Assembly (NCBI GenBank): GCA_035763085.1
Contig: DASUBV010000321.1
Span: 1 to 20,894, forward strand
DNA from: DASUBV01 sp035763085
GTDB lineage: Bacteria > Actinomycetota > Actinomycetes > Streptosporangiales > Streptosporangiaceae
Length of the DNA: 20,894 bases
Reading direction: 5' to 3'
A model generated the notes under the pieces. The model saw only the letters and a list, made by a program, of their open reading frames with translations, had not been told where the DNA came from and made no database searches. The translations under genes and the position numbers were made by a program. Shown here piece after piece: positions 1-7,709 of this stretch. Positions within the stretch are counted from its first letter, which is position 1. Each line of letters begins with the position of its first letter.

Positions 1-10
1 TCCGCCCGGC

Positions 11-778
11 TCAGCCTGCGCCGGGCGCCAGCTGCCCGGCAACCCAGCTGGTGGCGTCCGCGGCGCTCGAGCAGCGCCGGACATCCGGCAGCGGCGGGCG
101 GCGCACCATGACCACCGCGACGCCCAGCTCCCTGGCCGCCGCGAGCTTGCCCGCGGTCAGCGGGCCGCCGCTGTTCTTGGTGACCAGCACGTCGATCTGG
201 TGCTCGCCCATCAGGTCGCGCTCCGCCGCGGCGTCGTAGGGCCCGCGGGCCAGGATGACCTGCCGGGCGGCCGGCATCGGCCCGGCCGGCGGGTCCACGC
301 AGCGGATCAGGAACCACAGCTCGCCCAGGCCGGCGAACGCGGCCAGGCCCTGCCGCCCGGTGGTCAGGAACACCCGGCGCCCGAGCTCGGGCAGCAGCCC
401 CGCGGCCTCGGGCAGCGAGCCAGCCTCGTGCCAGTGGTCGCCGGGCCCGGCCGTCCACGGCTCGCGGACCAGGCTGAGCAGCGGTGTCCCGGCGGCCGCG
501 CAGGCGGCCGCCGCGTTCGCGCTGATCTTCTCGGCGAACGGGTGGGTGGCATCGACCACGGCAGCCGCCTGACTGTCCCGCAGCCAGCCGGCCAGTCCGG
601 CCACCCCGCCGAAGCCGCCGATGCGGACCTCCCCGGCCGGCAGCGCGGGATCGGCGACCCGGCCGGCCAGCGAGGAGATGACCCGCAGGCCCGGCTGGCC
701 GTCGAGCAATCCGGCGAGCTCGCGGGCCTCGCCGGTCCCGCCCAGGATCAGCACCGTGGCGGGCGGGCCGGCGGTCAC
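11..778 (-). CDS. cobK: Precorrin-6A reductase CobK (CbiJ family)
   Basis: This 255-residue protein should catalyse NAD(P)H-dependent reduction of precorrin-6A to dihydro-precorrin-6A (precorrin-6B) in the cytoplasmic aerobic cobalamin pathway. The N-terminus carries the nucleotide-binding loop ILGGTGEARELA (about residues 10-22). The family motif VDATHPFAEKISANA follows at about 75-90, and the C-terminal half has the DVLVTKNSGG segment typical of CobK/CbiJ. Length is normal for the family. The start is a GTG whose last two bases lie within the cobF TGA stop (GTGA overlap), implying translational coupling. It is the last visible gene of the cobL-cobM-cobF-cobK run, and its stop lies 11 bases from the window edge, so the operon may continue leftward. 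Assignment is by motif recognition and by position next to cobF, which makes precorrin-6A's precursor chemistry. Confidence 0.94.
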   Translation of the reverse strand: MTAGPPATVLILGGTGEARELAGLLDGQPGLRVISSLAGRVADPALPAGEVRIGGFGGVAGLAGWLRDSQAAAVVDATHPFAEKISANAAAACAAAGTPLLSLVREPWTAGPGDHWHEAGSLPEAAGLLPELGRRVFLTTGRQGLAAFAGLGELWFLIRCVDPPAGPMPAARQVILARGPYDAAAERDLMGEHQIDVLVTKNSGGPLTAGKLAAARELGVAVVMVRRPPLPDVRRCSSAADATSWVAGQLAPGAG

Positions 779-1536
779 GACGGGCCGGGGCGGCGCAGCA
801 GGTAGCTGTCCATGATCCAGCCGTGCTCGGCGCGGGCCGCCTCCCGGGCGGCGACGATCTTCGGCCCGGCCTCGCCGGCCGTCCCGCAGATGAGGATCTC
901 CTCCGGGCTGCCCACGTAGGCGCCCCAGTAGATCTCGGTATCCGGGTCCACCCCGGTGAACGCGCAGCGCGCGTCGAGCATGACCACGACATCGTCGGCG
1001 TTGTCCGGGAATCCCTCGGCCAGCAGCCGCCCGGTCGTCAGGTGCACCGGCCGGCCGGTGCGGGTCAGGCTGACCTTGTGCCGTGCGGCCAGCGCCTGGA
1101 TGCTGCTGATGCCGGGGATGACCTGCAGGTCGAATGCAACGGCTCCGCGGCCGAGCACCTCGTCCAGGACGTGCACCGTGCTGTCGTAGATGGCCGGGTC
1201 GCCCCAGGCCAGGAACGCGCCGTGCCCGTCGTCGCCCAGCTCATCGGCGATCAGCCGCTCGTAGATCTCCGCGCGTGCGCTGCGCCAGTCATCCACCGCC
1301 GCCCGGTAGGCGGCCGCGCCACGGTCCCGCTCGGGGTCGGCAGCGGTCACGATCCGGTAGCCCGGCCGGGTGATGTACCGGTCACAGATCTCCCGGCGCA
1401 GGTCGGTGAGCTCGCGCTTGGCGTCGCCCTTGTCCATCATGAAGATCACGTCGACCGTGTTCAGCGTGCTGATGGCCTGGACCGTGATCTGCTCGGGGTC
1501 GCCGGCCCCGATGCCGACCACCGAGATCGTCCTCAT
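775..1536 (-). CDS. cobF: Precorrin-6A synthase (deacetylating) CobF
   Basis: This 253-residue protein is the SAM-dependent C1-methyltransferase that converts precorrin-5 to precorrin-6A with release of acetate, an enzyme specific to the aerobic B12 route. The N-terminal ISVVGIGAGDPEQITVQA is the glycine-rich SAM-binding start of the cobalamin methyltransferase fold. The stretch VIFMMDKGDAKRELTDLR and the central WGDPAIYDST are characteristic of CobF rather than of CobM/CobJ/CobI. The ATG at 1536 overlaps the TGA of cobM by four bases (ATGA), and the stop overlaps the cobK GTG. Length matches the family. CobF, CobM, CobL and CobK together point to the oxygen-dependent pathway rather than the anaerobic Cbi pathway. 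No truncation or missing motif is visible. Confidence 0.95.
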   Translation of the reverse strand: MRTISVVGIGAGDPEQITVQAISTLNTVDVIFMMDKGDAKRELTDLRREICDRYITRPGYRIVTAADPERDRGAAAYRAAVDDWRSARAEIYERLIADELGDDGHGAFLAWGDPAIYDSTVHVLDEVLGRGAVAFDLQVIPGISSIQALAARHKVSLTRTGRPVHLTTGRLLAEGFPDNADDVVVMLDARCAFTGVDPDTEIYWGAYVGSPEEILICGTAGEAGPKIVAAREAARAEHGWIMDSYLLRRPGPS

Positions 1537-2318
1537 GTCGCCTGCCCTCCCGCCGTCTGCCCGGTCACGCTGATGCCGGAGCGATCCCGGTCCGCCGAGT
1601 ACAGGTGACTGTCCCGGAAGTCGCCCTCGGCCAGCACGCGGCCCACCACGATGATGGCCGTGCGCCGGATGCCGTGCTCGCGGACCCGCGCCGCCAGGTC
1701 GCCGAGCGCGCAGCGCAGGATCACCTCATCCGGCCAGCTGGCCCGCGCGACGACCGCGGCCGGGCAGTCCGCGCCGTAGTGCGGCAGCAGGTCCGCCGCC
1801 ACCTGGCCGATGTTCTGCACGGCCAGGTGCAGCACGAGGGTGCAGCCCGTCGCGCCGAGCGCGGCCAGTTCCTCGCCGGCCGGCATCGGCGTGGCGCGGG
1901 CGGCGGTGCGGGTCAGCACCACCGTCTGCCCCACGCCGGGCAGGGTGAGCTCCTGCCGCAGGGCGGCGGCGGCCGCGGCGAAGGCCGGCACGCCGGGCAC
2001 GACCTCCCAGGTCACCCCGGCCGCGTCCAGCTGCCGGGCCTGCTCGGCGACGGCGCTGAAGATCGACGGGTCCCCGCTGTGCAGCCGGACGACGTCGTGC
2101 CCGGCCTGGTCGGCGGCAACCAGCTCGGCGACGATGGCGGCTAGGTCCAGGCCGGCGGTGTCGACGAGCCGGGCGTCCGCCCTGGCGCCGTCCAGCACCT
2201 CGGGCGGCACCAGGCTGCCCGCGTACAAGATCACCGGTACGGCGGCGATCAGCCGCTGGGCCCGGATGGTCAGCAGGTCCGCCGCGCCGGGCCCGGCACC
2301 CGCAAAGTAGACCGTCAT
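1533..2318 (-). CDS. cobM: Precorrin-4 C11-methyltransferase CobM
   Basis: This 261-residue protein transfers a methyl group from SAM to C11 of precorrin-4, giving precorrin-5. The start VYFAGAGPGAADLLTIRAQ is the methyltransferase SAM-binding signature. VILYAGSLVPPEVL, the active-site segment RLHSGDPSIFSAV (about residues 80-93) and the VVPGVPAFAAAAAAL loop are typical of CobM/CbiF. The reading frame stays open far upstream to 3188, but that part is arginine/glycine-rich shadow of cobL. I chose the ATG at 2318 because the family N-terminus begins there and because it overlaps the cobL stop by four bases (ATGA). The 3' end overlaps cobF in the same way. The product of this enzyme is the substrate of CobF, encoded immediately downstream. 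Confidence 0.95.
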   Translation of the reverse strand: MTVYFAGAGPGAADLLTIRAQRLIAAVPVILYAGSLVPPEVLDGARADARLVDTAGLDLAAIVAELVAADQAGHDVVRLHSGDPSIFSAVAEQARQLDAAGVTWEVVPGVPAFAAAAAALRQELTLPGVGQTVVLTRTAARATPMPAGEELAALGATGCTLVLHLAVQNIGQVAADLLPHYGADCPAAVVARASWPDEVILRCALGDLAARVREHGIRRTAIIVVGRVLAEGDFRDSHLYSADRDRSGISVTGQTAGGQAT

Positions 2319-3706
2319 CCGCGGCTCACCTGCCACTGGACCACCGGCAGCGCCGGCCGCCAGGTCGTGAAGCTGCCCAGCGGCTCGGCGTAGCTGAGCG
2401 CGGCCCGGACGAGCTGGCCGCCGTGCGCCTGCTGCCAGCGGTGCAGCACCGCCTCCGACTCGACCGTGACCGCGTGCGCCACCAGCCGCCCGCCCGGCCG
2501 CAGGGCCTGCCAGCACGCTTCCAGCACGCCGTCGCCGGTCAGGCCGCCGCCGATGAAGACCGCGTCCGGGGCGGGCAGCCCGGCCAGCGCCTCCGGGGCG
2601 CGGCCGCAGATCAGGCTCAGCCCCGGCACGCCCAGCGCGGCAGCGTTGCGGCCGGCTCGCTCGCACCGGTCGGCCCGTGCCTCGATGGCGATCGCCCGGG
2701 CCAGCGGCTCGGCGCGCAGCCACTCGATGCTGATGCTGGCGCTGCCGGCCCCGACATCCCACAGCCGCTCGCCGGGCCCGGGCCGCAGCGCGGCCAGGGC
2801 CAGCACGCGCAGCTCGCGTCGGGTGATCTGGCCGTCGGTCTCGAAGGCGGCGTCCGGCAGGCCGGGCAGCCGCCCGGCGGCCAGGGTGCCGTCCGCCAGC
2901 GGCCCGGCGCTGGCCCGCGGCCGCACCGCCACCACGCACAGGTCGGCGAACGGGCGTTCCGCGTCCGCTCGCCCGGCACCGGTGGCCGCGGTGCCCGCGG
3001 CCGGCTCGTCCGCTGTCGTCTCGCCGCCCGCAGCGCTCGGGCCCGCGGCCAGGTCGCGGGCCCGGACGGGGTCCAGCACCCGCTCGGCCGGCCCGCCCAG
3101 CCGCTCCAGCACGGTCAGCTCGCTGTCGCCCCAGCCGGCCTCGGTCAGCAGCCGGGCCACCGCAGCCGGGGTGGCGCCGTCGCGGCACAGCAGCACCACC
3201 CGGGCACCCGGCCGCATCGGGGCTAGCGCCGCCTCCGGGGGCTGGGCGACCAGCGTGACGACCTCGACCTCGTGCTCGGGCCAGCCCAGCCGGGCGCAGG
3301 CCAGCGCCACGCTCGAGGCGGCCGGGAACACCGTCAGCCGGGCCGGGTCGATCCCGCGGGCCAGCGTCGCGCCGATGCCGTGCAGCATCGGGTTACCGCT
3401 GGCCAGCAGGCACAGCCCCGGGTTGTCGCGGACCAGGCTGTCCAGGTTCTCCAGCAGCGGCGAGGGCAGCGGCTCGCAGCGCACCCCCAGGTCGGGCAGC
3501 AGGGCCAGCTGGCGCGGGCTGCCCACGATGACTGGCGCGGAGCGCAGCGCGTCCCGCGCGCCCTGGCCCAGGCCTTCCCAGCCGTCCTCGCCGATGCCGA
3601 CGATGGTGACGGCCCGGGCCACGGTTACCGCCGGGTCGCCGGGGCCGCGGGCCTGTCCGGCCGCCTGCCCGGCCTGCCCGGCGGCGGCGTCAGTCGTGTC
3701 GTCCAT
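2315..3706 (-). CDS. cobL: Precorrin-6Y C5,15-methyltransferase (decarboxylating), CbiE-CbiT fusion
   Basis: This bifunctional enzyme of about 463 residues methylates precorrin-6B at C5 and C15 and removes the C12 acetate carboxyl, giving precorrin-8. The CbiE-like domain (about 30-215) shows VTIVGIGEDGWEGL, VIVGSPRQL and LASGNPMLHGIGATL. A low-complexity Ala/Gly/Thr linker (about 225-255) precedes the CbiT-like Rossmann methyltransferase domain with LWDVGAGSASISIEW (about 315-330) and DAVFIGGG. The frame is open upstream to 4525, but that is antisense shadow of the HAD gene. The ATG at 3706 lacks an obvious ribosome-binding site, and a GTG at 3622 (skipping 28 Ala/Gly-rich residues) is a real alternative. 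It is the first gene of the cob operon and is divergent from the HAD gene. The 126-bp gap shows no recognisable cobalamin riboswitch. Confidence 0.92.
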   Translation of the reverse strand: MDDTTDAAAGQAGQAAGQARGPGDPAVTVARAVTIVGIGEDGWEGLGQGARDALRSAPVIVGSPRQLALLPDLGVRCEPLPSPLLENLDSLVRDNPGLCLLASGNPMLHGIGATLARGIDPARLTVFPAASSVALACARLGWPEHEVEVVTLVAQPPEAALAPMRPGARVVLLCRDGATPAAVARLLTEAGWGDSELTVLERLGGPAERVLDPVRARDLAAGPSAAGGETTADEPAAGTAATGAGRADAERPFADLCVVAVRPRASAGPLADGTLAAGRLPGLPDAAFETDGQITRRELRVLALAALRPGPGERLWDVGAGSASISIEWLRAEPLARAIAIEARADRCERAGRNAAALGVPGLSLICGRAPEALAGLPAPDAVFIGGGLTGDGVLEACWQALRPGGRLVAHAVTVESEAVLHRWQQAHGGQLVRAALSYAEPLGSFTTWRPALPVVQWQVSRG

Positions 3707-3832
3707 AGCGCGGCCAGCATGCCATACCCGCGGCCGGGTCCTGGCCCGGCGGTGCCGCCCCGCGGCCGCGCTACCTGGGGCGTTGCTCACCCGGGCCGCT
3801 GGAATTCGGGCCCCGGTGGTAGAAAGTAAGGC
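3707..3832. promoter_or_regulatory. Divergent spacer between cobL and the HAD gene
   Basis: These 126 bases separate the minus-strand cob operon from the plus-strand HAD/GH65 pair, so promoters for both should lie here or very close by. On the plus strand a TAGAAA (3820-3825) lies seven bases before the GTG start at 3833, the distance expected for a -10 box of a leaderless transcript; I see no good -35. I looked for a B12-box and the paired elements of a cobalamin riboswitch and found none; the gap is also shorter than that element usually needs. No clear minus-strand promoter was recognised. Confidence 0.4.
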
Positions 3833-4576
3833 GTGCTCGGTCTCCCGGACGGTATCCAGGCGTGTCTGTTCGACCTCGACGGAGTGCTGACCAAGACCGC
3901 GGCGGTGCATGCCGCGGCCTGGAAGCAGATGTTCGATGAGTACCTGCGCAAGCGAGCCGCGGCCGACGGCAGCCCGTTCACCGAGTTCGATATCCACGAC
4001 GACTACGACGAGTACGTGGACGGCAAGCCCCGCGAGGACGGCGTCCGGGACTTCCTGGCCTCCCGCGGCATCACCCTGCCCGCGGGCCGCCGCGATGACC
4101 CGGCGTCCGCCGAGACCGTCTTCGGGCTGGGCAATCGCAAGAACGAGCTGCTGCTGACCCGGATCCGCGAGGACGGCGTGGCGGTGTTCGACGGCTCGGT
4201 CCGCTACCTGGAGGCGGTTCAGCAGGCCGGCCTGCGCCGCGCGGTGGTGTCCTCCAGCGCCAACACTGCGCAGGTGCTGCAGGCGACCGGCCTGGACTCC
4301 TACTTCGAAGTCCGGGTGGACGGGGTGACCATCGCCAGCCGCGGGCTGCACGGCAAGCCGGCCCCGGATACCTTCCTGGATGCCGCCCGGCAGCTCGGCG
4401 TCGAGCCCGCGCACGCCTCGGTGTTCGAGGATGCGCTGTCCGGGGTAGCGGCCGGGAGGGCCGGCGGTTTCGGCTTCGTGGTCGGTGTCGACCGGGTCGG
4501 GCAGGCTCGTGCCCTGGCCGAGCACGGCGCCGACCGCGTCGTGCAGGACCTCTCAGAGCTGGTGAATGACGCATAG
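3833..4576 (+). CDS. Beta-phosphoglucomutase family HAD hydrolase/mutase
   Basis: This 247-residue cytoplasmic HAD-superfamily enzyme probably interconverts beta-glucose 1-phosphate and glucose 6-phosphate. HAD motif I is FDLDGVLT with nucleophile Asp14 and acid/base Asp16, motif II is VVSSSAN (about 140), and motif III is GKPAPDTF with Lys175. Motif IV is FEDALSGVAAG with Glu199-Asp200. The helical cap (about 25-110) contains the HAAAWKQMFDEYL segment of the beta-PGM branch. The GTG start is supported by the position of motif I and follows a possible -10 box directly. It lies 42 bp upstream of the GH65 gene on the same strand, an arrangement also known from Mycobacterium tuberculosis Rv3400-Rv3401. 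Mutase activity is inferred from subfamily and context; a plain phosphatase remains possible. Confidence 0.9.
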   Translation: MLGLPDGIQACLFDLDGVLTKTAAVHAAAWKQMFDEYLRKRAAADGSPFTEFDIHDDYDEYVDGKPREDGVRDFLASRGITLPAGRRDDPASAETVFGLGNRKNELLLTRIREDGVAVFDGSVRYLEAVQQAGLRRAVVSSSANTAQVLQATGLDSYFEVRVDGVTIASRGLHGKPAPDTFLDAARQLGVEPAHASVFEDALSGVAAGRAGGFGFVVGVDRVGQARALAEHGADRVVQDLSELVNDA

Positions 4577-4618
4577 CAGCCTGAGCACGCGGAGCTGCGG
4601 ACACGAGGAGGACGCCGG

Positions 4619-6982
4619 GTGATCCCAGGCGAGGAGTTCGAGACCGAGGCCTGGTCCATCCGCGAGACCAGCCTGAACCGGGACCGACTGGCACAGTCCG
4701 AGTCAATTTTCGCGCTGAGCAATGGCCATATCGGCGTGCGCGGCAACCTGGACGAGGGTGAGCCGCACGGGCTGCCGGGGACCTATCTCAACGGGTTCTA
4801 CGAGGCGCGGCCGCTGCCCTACGCCGAGGCCGGCTACGGCTACCCGGAGGCCGGGCAGACCGTGGTCAACGTGACCAACGGCAAGATCATCCGGCTGCTC
4901 GTCGACGACGAGCTATTCGACCTCCGGTACGGCCGGGTGCTGCACCACGAGCGCACCCTGAACTTCCGGACCGGGCTGCTGCAGCGCCAGGTGGAATGGC
5001 GGTCGCCGGGGCACCGCAGCGTCCGCGTCCGCAGCACCCGGATGGTGTCGCTGGTGCAGCGCGCCGTGATGGCCATCGAGTACGAGGTCGAGGTGCTGGA
5101 CGGGCCGGGCCGCGTGGTGGTCCAGTCCGAGCTGGTCGCCAACGAGGACCTGCCCCCGGTCAGCGGCGACCCGCGGGTCGCCGCCGCGCTGGAGCATCCG
5201 CTGGAGTGCCTCGAGCACCGGTCCAGCGGCGTGCAGGGCTACCTGGCCCATCGCACCCGGCGCAGCGGGCTGCAGCTGGCCGCGGCCATGGATCACCTGT
5301 GCGATGCACCCGATCCGTGGGGGACCGAGGTCGAGTCCTACGAGGACTCGGCCCGGGTGACCGTCATCGCCGAGCTGAAGCCGGGCACGAAGCTGTGCCT
5401 GACCAAGCTGGTGGCCTACGGCTGGTCGGCGGAGCGCTCGGTGCCGGCCCTGCGCGACCAGGTGGCCGCCGCGCTGGCCGCGGCACGGCACACCGGCTGG
5501 GACGGCATGCTGGCCGAGCAGCGCGAGTTCCTGGACCGGTACTGGGAGGTCGCCGATGTCCGCGTGGACGGGGATCCGGAGATCCAGCAGGCCGTCCGGT
5601 TCGCCACCTTCCAGGTGCTGCAGGCCGGGGCGCGGGCCGAGGGGCGGGCCATCCCGGCCAAGGGCCTGACCGGTCCCGGCTACGACGGGCACGCGTTCTG
5701 GGATACCGAGAGCTACGTGCTGCCGGTGCTGACCTACACGCTGCCGACGGCCGTCGCCGACGCGCTGAAATGGCGGCACTCGATCCTGCCGCAGGCCAAG
5801 GAGCGGGCCCGCCAGCTCGGCCTGGCCGGGGCGGCGTTCCCGTGGCGGACCATCGCCGGCGAGGAGTGCTCGGCCTACTGGCCGGCCGGCACCGCCGCGT
5901 TCCACGTGACCGCCGACGTGGCGGACGCGGTGGCGCGGTTCCAGACCGTGGCGGGCACCGACGACTACGCGCGCCGGTTCGGCACCGAGCTGCTGGTGGA
6001 GACGGCCCGGCTGTGGGTGTCGCTGGGCTACTTCGACATGGCGGGCGAGTTCCGGATAGACGGCGTGACCGGCCCCGACGAGTACAGCGCCGTCATGGAC
6101 AACAACGTCTACACCAACCTGATGGCCAAGCGGAACCTGGAGAAGGCCGTGGCCGCTATCACCGCGCCGGGGACAGACCGGTCGAACTGGCCGGGCGTGT
6201 CCGACGACGAGCTGTCGACGTGGCAGCGGGCCGCCGAGCACATGCGGGTGCCCTACGACGAGCGGCTGCGCGTGCACCCGCAGGCCGACGAGTTCACCGA
6301 CCATGCGGTCTGGGGCTTTGACGTCACCACGCCCAGCCAGTACCCGCTGCTGCTGAACTTCCCCTACTTCGACCTGTACCGCAAGCAGGTCGTCAAGCAG
6401 GCCGACCTGGTGCTGGCCCTGTACCGGGCCGGCCATGAGTTCACCGACGAGCAGAAGCAGCGCGACTTCGAGTACTACGAGCGGCTGACCGTGCGCGACT
6501 CCTCGCTGTCGGCCAGCATCCAGGCCATCATGGCGGCCGAGACCGGGCACCTGGACCTCGCCTACGACTACTGGGGCGAGGCGGCGCTGATGGACCTCGG
6601 CGACCTGGAGCGCAACACCTCCGACGGCCTGCACATCGCCTCGCTGGCCGGGTCCTGGCTGGTCGCGGTGGCCGGGTTCGGCGGGCTGCGCGACACCGCG
6701 GACGGCATCCTCTCGCTGCAGCCCCGGCTGCCCGGCGCGCTGCGCTCGCTGACGTTCAACCTGCTGTGGCGCGGCGCGCACCTGAACGTGGCCATCAGCC
6801 CCGGCCAGGTCCGCTACACCTGCAATGCCGAGTCACATATTGACCTGCTGCACTACGGCGAGAAGATCCGCGTGGGCCCCGGCGGGACGCAGGTCCGCGA
6901 CCTCCCGCCGGTGACCGAGCGGCCGCGGCCGCGCCAGCCACCCGGCCGCGAGCCGGCGCAGCGCAACCACAAGCCGGAGTAG
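4619..6982 (+). CDS. Glycoside hydrolase family 65 phosphorylase (maltose/trehalose/kojibiose type)
   Basis: This 787-residue inverting disaccharide phosphorylase should cleave an alpha-linked glucobiose with phosphate to release beta-glucose 1-phosphate and glucose. The N-terminal beta-sandwich domain starts with AQSESIFALSNGHIGVRGN (about 25-45). The (alpha/alpha)6 catalytic barrel contains GHAFWDTESYVLPVL (Phe360-Trp361-Asp362) and GVTGPDEYSAVMDNN, whose Glu488 aligns with the family general acid. KQADLVLALY near 600 is the conserved active-site segment. Length is normal, and the last 30 residues form a Pro/Arg-rich tail. The GTG start is preceded by an ACGAGGAGG ribosome-binding site (4603-4611). 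Linkage specificity cannot be read from sequence by eye. Co-transcription with the beta-phosphoglucomutase-like gene fits channelling of beta-glucose 1-phosphate into glycolysis. Confidence 0.93.
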   Translation: MIPGEEFETEAWSIRETSLNRDRLAQSESIFALSNGHIGVRGNLDEGEPHGLPGTYLNGFYEARPLPYAEAGYGYPEAGQTVVNVTNGKIIRLLVDDELFDLRYGRVLHHERTLNFRTGLLQRQVEWRSPGHRSVRVRSTRMVSLVQRAVMAIEYEVEVLDGPGRVVVQSELVANEDLPPVSGDPRVAAALEHPLECLEHRSSGVQGYLAHRTRRSGLQLAAAMDHLCDAPDPWGTEVESYEDSARVTVIAELKPGTKLCLTKLVAYGWSAERSVPALRDQVAAALAAARHTGWDGMLAEQREFLDRYWEVADVRVDGDPEIQQAVRFATFQVLQAGARAEGRAIPAKGLTGPGYDGHAFWDTESYVLPVLTYTLPTAVADALKWRHSILPQAKERARQLGLAGAAFPWRTIAGEECSAYWPAGTAAFHVTADVADAVARFQTVAGTDDYARRFGTELLVETARLWVSLGYFDMAGEFRIDGVTGPDEYSAVMDNNVYTNLMAKRNLEKAVAAITAPGTDRSNWPGVSDDELSTWQRAAEHMRVPYDERLRVHPQADEFTDHAVWGFDVTTPSQYPLLLNFPYFDLYRKQVVKQADLVLALYRAGHEFTDEQKQRDFEYYERLTVRDSSLSASIQAIMAAETGHLDLAYDYWGEAALMDLGDLERNTSDGLHIASLAGSWLVAVAGFGGLRDTADGILSLQPRLPGALRSLTFNLLWRGAHLNVAISPGQVRYTCNAESHIDLLHYGEKIRVGPGGTQVRDLPPVTERPRPRQPPGREPAQRNHKPE

Positions 6983-6992
6983 GCGCGCCCGG

Positions 6993-7448
6993 CTACGCCT
7001 TGCCGGCCCGGACGACGGTCACCGGGCACGGCGCGTGGGTCACGCAGTGCATGGTCACCGAGCCGAGCAGCATCCCGGTGAACGCGCCGCGCCCCTTGTG
7101 CCCGACCACCAGCAGGTCGGCTTCCCCGGCCTGCTCGAGCAGCGCCTCGGCCGAGCGGCCGTAGACCACCTTGGCCTGCACGCTGTCCGGCGGGCCGTCC
7201 GGGTAGGCGGCGGCGATCGCCTCGCGGAGCTCGGCCATCCGCTCCTCCTCGACCTCCTCGGTCACCGCGTGCGGTGCCCGGCCGATGGGGGCCGGCCCGG
7301 CCGCCGCCGGATAATGCCAGGCGCGCACCGCCCGGACCGTCGCGCCGGATGCCGCCCCGTACTGGCCGGCCCAGCGCAGCGCTGCGACCGACTCCGCTGA
7401 CCCGTCAACGCCGACCACGACCAGCTGGCCGCTGTTCCCGCCTGCCAT
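6993..7448 (-). CDS. Universal stress protein, UspA family, ATP-binding type
   Basis: This is a single-domain Usp of 151 residues. It begins with LVVVGVDGSAESVAALRWA, whose Asp is the conserved adenine-side residue, and ends with VVGHKGRGAFTGMLLGSVT. That last segment matches the ATP-binding signature G-2X-G-9X-G-S exactly, so nucleotide binding is expected. Such proteins act in the cytoplasm, usually as dimers, in stress and dormancy responses; the partner here is unknown. The frame is open to 7508, but I start at 7448 because this ATG has a strong GGGGGAGG ribosome-binding site six bases upstream and the domain begins right after it. It converges on the GH65 gene with only ten bases between stops. 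Upstream lies the 68-bp-period repeat array and then xth. Confidence 0.92.
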   Translation of the reverse strand: MAGGNSGQLVVVGVDGSAESVAALRWAGQYGAASGATVRAVRAWHYPAAAGPAPIGRAPHAVTEEVEEERMAELREAIAAAYPDGPPDSVQAKVVYGRSAEALLEQAGEADLLVVGHKGRGAFTGMLLGSVTMHCVTHAPCPVTVVRAGKA

Positions 7449-7535
7449 CGTGCCTCCCCCAGGCTCGCGTGAGTCCCCGTGCCCATCCTGGCACTGGCGC
7501 CGCGGCACGCCCGCGTGACCCGGCCGGCGCCAAGA

Positions 7536-7709
7536 CCGGGGGTTCCAGGGGGCGGGCCCCCTGTGCTGGGGGTTCCAGGGGGTGGCGCCCTGGGATATGC
7601 AGGGCCGGGGGTTCAGGGGGCGGGCCCCTGGTGCTGGGGGTTCCAGGGGGTGGCCCCCTGGGTTATGCAGGCCGGGGGTTCCAGGGGGCGGCCCCCTGGG
7701 ATATTCAGG
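7536..7709. repeat. Higher-order tandem array of palindromic G/C repeats, period about 68 bp
   Basis: The array is built from a short unit GGGGGTTCCAGGGGG followed by a complementary GCCCCCTGG arm, so every unit can fold as a hairpin. Five units occur, at about 7536-7567, 7568-7603, 7605-7635, 7636-7671 and 7672-7709. They alternate in the spacer after the hairpin: type A ends in TGCT, type B in GGATATGCAG or GGTTATGCAG, and the fifth unit joins an A-like start to a B-like end. The A-B pair therefore repeats with offsets of 69 and 67 bp. The array begins directly behind the xth stop codon and ends about 85 bases before the usp start. Likely roles are transcription termination or mRNA 3'-end stabilisation; it resembles the dispersed palindromic repeats of actinomycetes. 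Confidence 0.9.

Noticed and set aside
2319..3188. Upstream extension of the cobM frame
   Set aside because: Arg/Gly-rich shadow of cobL; the CobM N-terminus and an ATGA overlap place the start at 2318.
3707..3832. Cobalamin riboswitch before cobL
   Set aside because: No B12-box or matching paired elements seen, and the gap is short for that RNA.
3707..4525. Upstream extension of the cobL frame
   Set aside because: Overlaps the HAD gene on the other strand, has no family similarity, and CobL is complete without it.
4913..6781. 622-codon open frame on the minus strand
   Set aside because: Exact antisense of the GH65 gene with low-complexity composition and no recognisable motif.
7479..7709. 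Gly/Pro-rich repeat peptides encoded in the array behind xth
   Set aside because: These frames follow the palindromic DNA repeat only; several frames are open at once, and none has a ribosome-binding site or codon bias.
7536..7709. CRISPR array
   Set aside because: Units are nearly contiguous hairpins with short recurring spacers, not unique spacers of constant length, and no cas genes are present.
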